NCBI GenBank assembly: GCA_031288885.1
Contig: JAITQP010000211.1
Coordinates: forward strand, 1 to 5,888
DNA: 5,888 nt
Direction of reading: 5' to 3'
Source: Prevotellaceae bacterium
GTDB taxonomy: Bacteria; Bacteroidota; Bacteroidia; Bacteroidales; UBA932
Positions within the stretch are counted from its first letter, which is position 1, and the number at the start of each line of letters is the position of its first letter. Shown one piece after another: positions 5,250 to 5,888 of this stretch. The notes under the pieces are model-generated. The model did not search any database, was not told the DNA's origin, and saw only the letters and a program-made list of their open reading frames with translations. The translations under genes were made by a program, and so were the position numbers.

Positions 5250-5888
5250 ATGATACTCGAGCTAAAAATAAAAAATTTTCTATCCTTCAAGGAAGAGGTA
5301 ACGTTCAGCTTTGAGGCAACAAAGGACAAGTCTTTTGAGGATTGCCAAGTGGTAGAGGTTGCGCCAAACACGCGCATCTTGCGGCTCGCGGTGGTGTATG
5401 GAGCCAACGCTTCAGGAAAAAGCAACTTGATAGACGCATTTGAATTTCTTTCTGATTTCTGGTTTTATATACCCGAAAGCAGAGACAAATCAACCAACAC
5501 TGTTCCTTTTTTATTAGACAGGAAAACGCCTCATGAGCCCTCCGAATTTTCGTTGATTTTTTACATTGGGGGGACAAAATACCTGTATTCGCTTGCGCTG
5601 AATGCGAAAGCGGTTATTTCGGAGAAGCTGTTTGTGTACCCCGGGACGCAACCGGCGCTGATTTTTGACAGGAAACTAAACAAAGCAGGCATCTCCGAAG
5701 TAGCATTCAACCCCCAAAGAGTGAAGCTGAGCCAAGCGGCAAAAGATGAAATTACCATCAAATGCTTGGCAAATATGTCCGTACTGGCAGCGTACAACCA
5801 AGTTAACGTCGCAATTCCTGAAATGGAAAGCGTTATATGGTGGATAAAGTTAAAGTTTAATTTACCTGCGGTTAAGCCCGATAGCGGA
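5250..5888 (+). CDS. AAA_15/AAA_21 (OLD-like, SMC-related) ATPase, N-terminal 213 aa, cut by the window edge
   Basis: The frame starts at ATG 5250-5252 and is still open at the last base. It begins MILELKIKNFLSFKEEVTFS, the typical start of ABC/SMC-like ATPases of the AAA_15/AAA_21 group, where the first strand and the N-F-x-S-F-K turn precede the P-loop. Walker A is GANASGKSN (51-59). Further on are FSLIFYIGGTKYLYSLAL (100-117), a strand pair common in this family, and ISEKLFVY (123-130), then a charged segment (about 138-175) likely to enter the coiled-coil or lid region. Signature motif, Walker B and any C-terminal Toprim domain would lie outside the window. Relatives occur as single ATPases or paired with RloB-type or other effector proteins in phage-defence modules such as AbiL; whether this one does cannot be seen. 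Shadow frames on the other strand lack support. Confidence 0.88.
   Translation, partial: MILELKIKNFLSFKEEVTFSFEATKDKSFEDCQVVEVAPNTRILRLAVVYGANASGKSNLIDAFEFLSDFWFYIPESRDKSTNTVPFLLDRKTPHEPSEFSLIFYIGGTKYLYSLALNAKAVISEKLFVYPGTQPALIFDRKLNKAGISEVAFNPQRVKLSQAAKDEITIKCLANMSVLAAYNQVNVAIPEMESVIWWIKLKFNLPAVKPDSG

Noticed and set aside
5042..5797. Three - strand open frames (127, 90 and 78 codons) at the right edge
   Set aside because: They overlap the + strand AAA_15/AAA_21 ATPase gene, which has a Walker A motif and an exact promoter. They overlap one another in different frames and match no family.

Overview
The window looks like a chromosomal segment of a member of the Bacteroidetes (Bacteroidota), probably of the order Bacteroidales. 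Three things point there. Several genes are preceded by the phylum's -7 promoter motif TAnnTTTG rather than a sigma70 -35/-10 pair. Start codons lack Shine-Dalgarno sequences and sit in A/T-rich leaders. The cysteinyl-tRNA synthetase, GH31 enzyme and AAA_14/DUF4143 ATPase all read like Bacteroidales versions. The genus cannot be told from this sequence.

Layout from left to right. Positions 1-180 are the 3' end of an IS630-family element with the last 55 codons of its transposase, on the + strand. It abuts, at a TA dinucleotide, the first 42 or so codons of an IS4-type (DUF4372) transposase on the - strand (173-307). This looks like one insertion sequence landed inside another. After about 135 bp of A/T-rich sequence come three intact - strand genes: cysS (444-1916, cysteinyl-tRNA synthetase), an AAA_14/DUF4143 ATPase (1961-3241) and a secreted GH31 glycosidase (3382-4977). 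A 272-bp divergent intergenic region follows. At the right edge a + strand gene starts at 5250 and runs out of the window. It is the N-terminal 213 residues of an AAA_15/AAA_21 (OLD-like) ATPase and has a near-ideal Bacteroidetes promoter.

The genes do not form an obvious pathway. cysS is housekeeping and probably has its own promoter, which reaches into the 3' end of the ATPase gene. The GH31 enzyme is a periplasmic carbohydrate-active enzyme with no SusC/SusD partner in view. The two ATPases belong to families typical of accessory DNA, and the right-hand one is often found in phage-defence or abortive-infection modules. With the nested insertion sequences, this suggests a housekeeping gene surrounded by a variable region.

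The most unusual non-coding feature is a near-perfect 34-bp palindrome (3304-3337) between the GH31 and AAA_14 genes. Its 12-bp core TCAGTATACTGA recurs with one change exactly 33 bp away, over the likely -33 region of the AAA_14 gene promoter. It looks like a double operator, a terminator, or both. I found no tRNA, rRNA, CRISPR array or riboswitch. The window contains no complete novel system that I can defend; the best lead is the truncated ATPase gene at the right edge and what lies beyond it.
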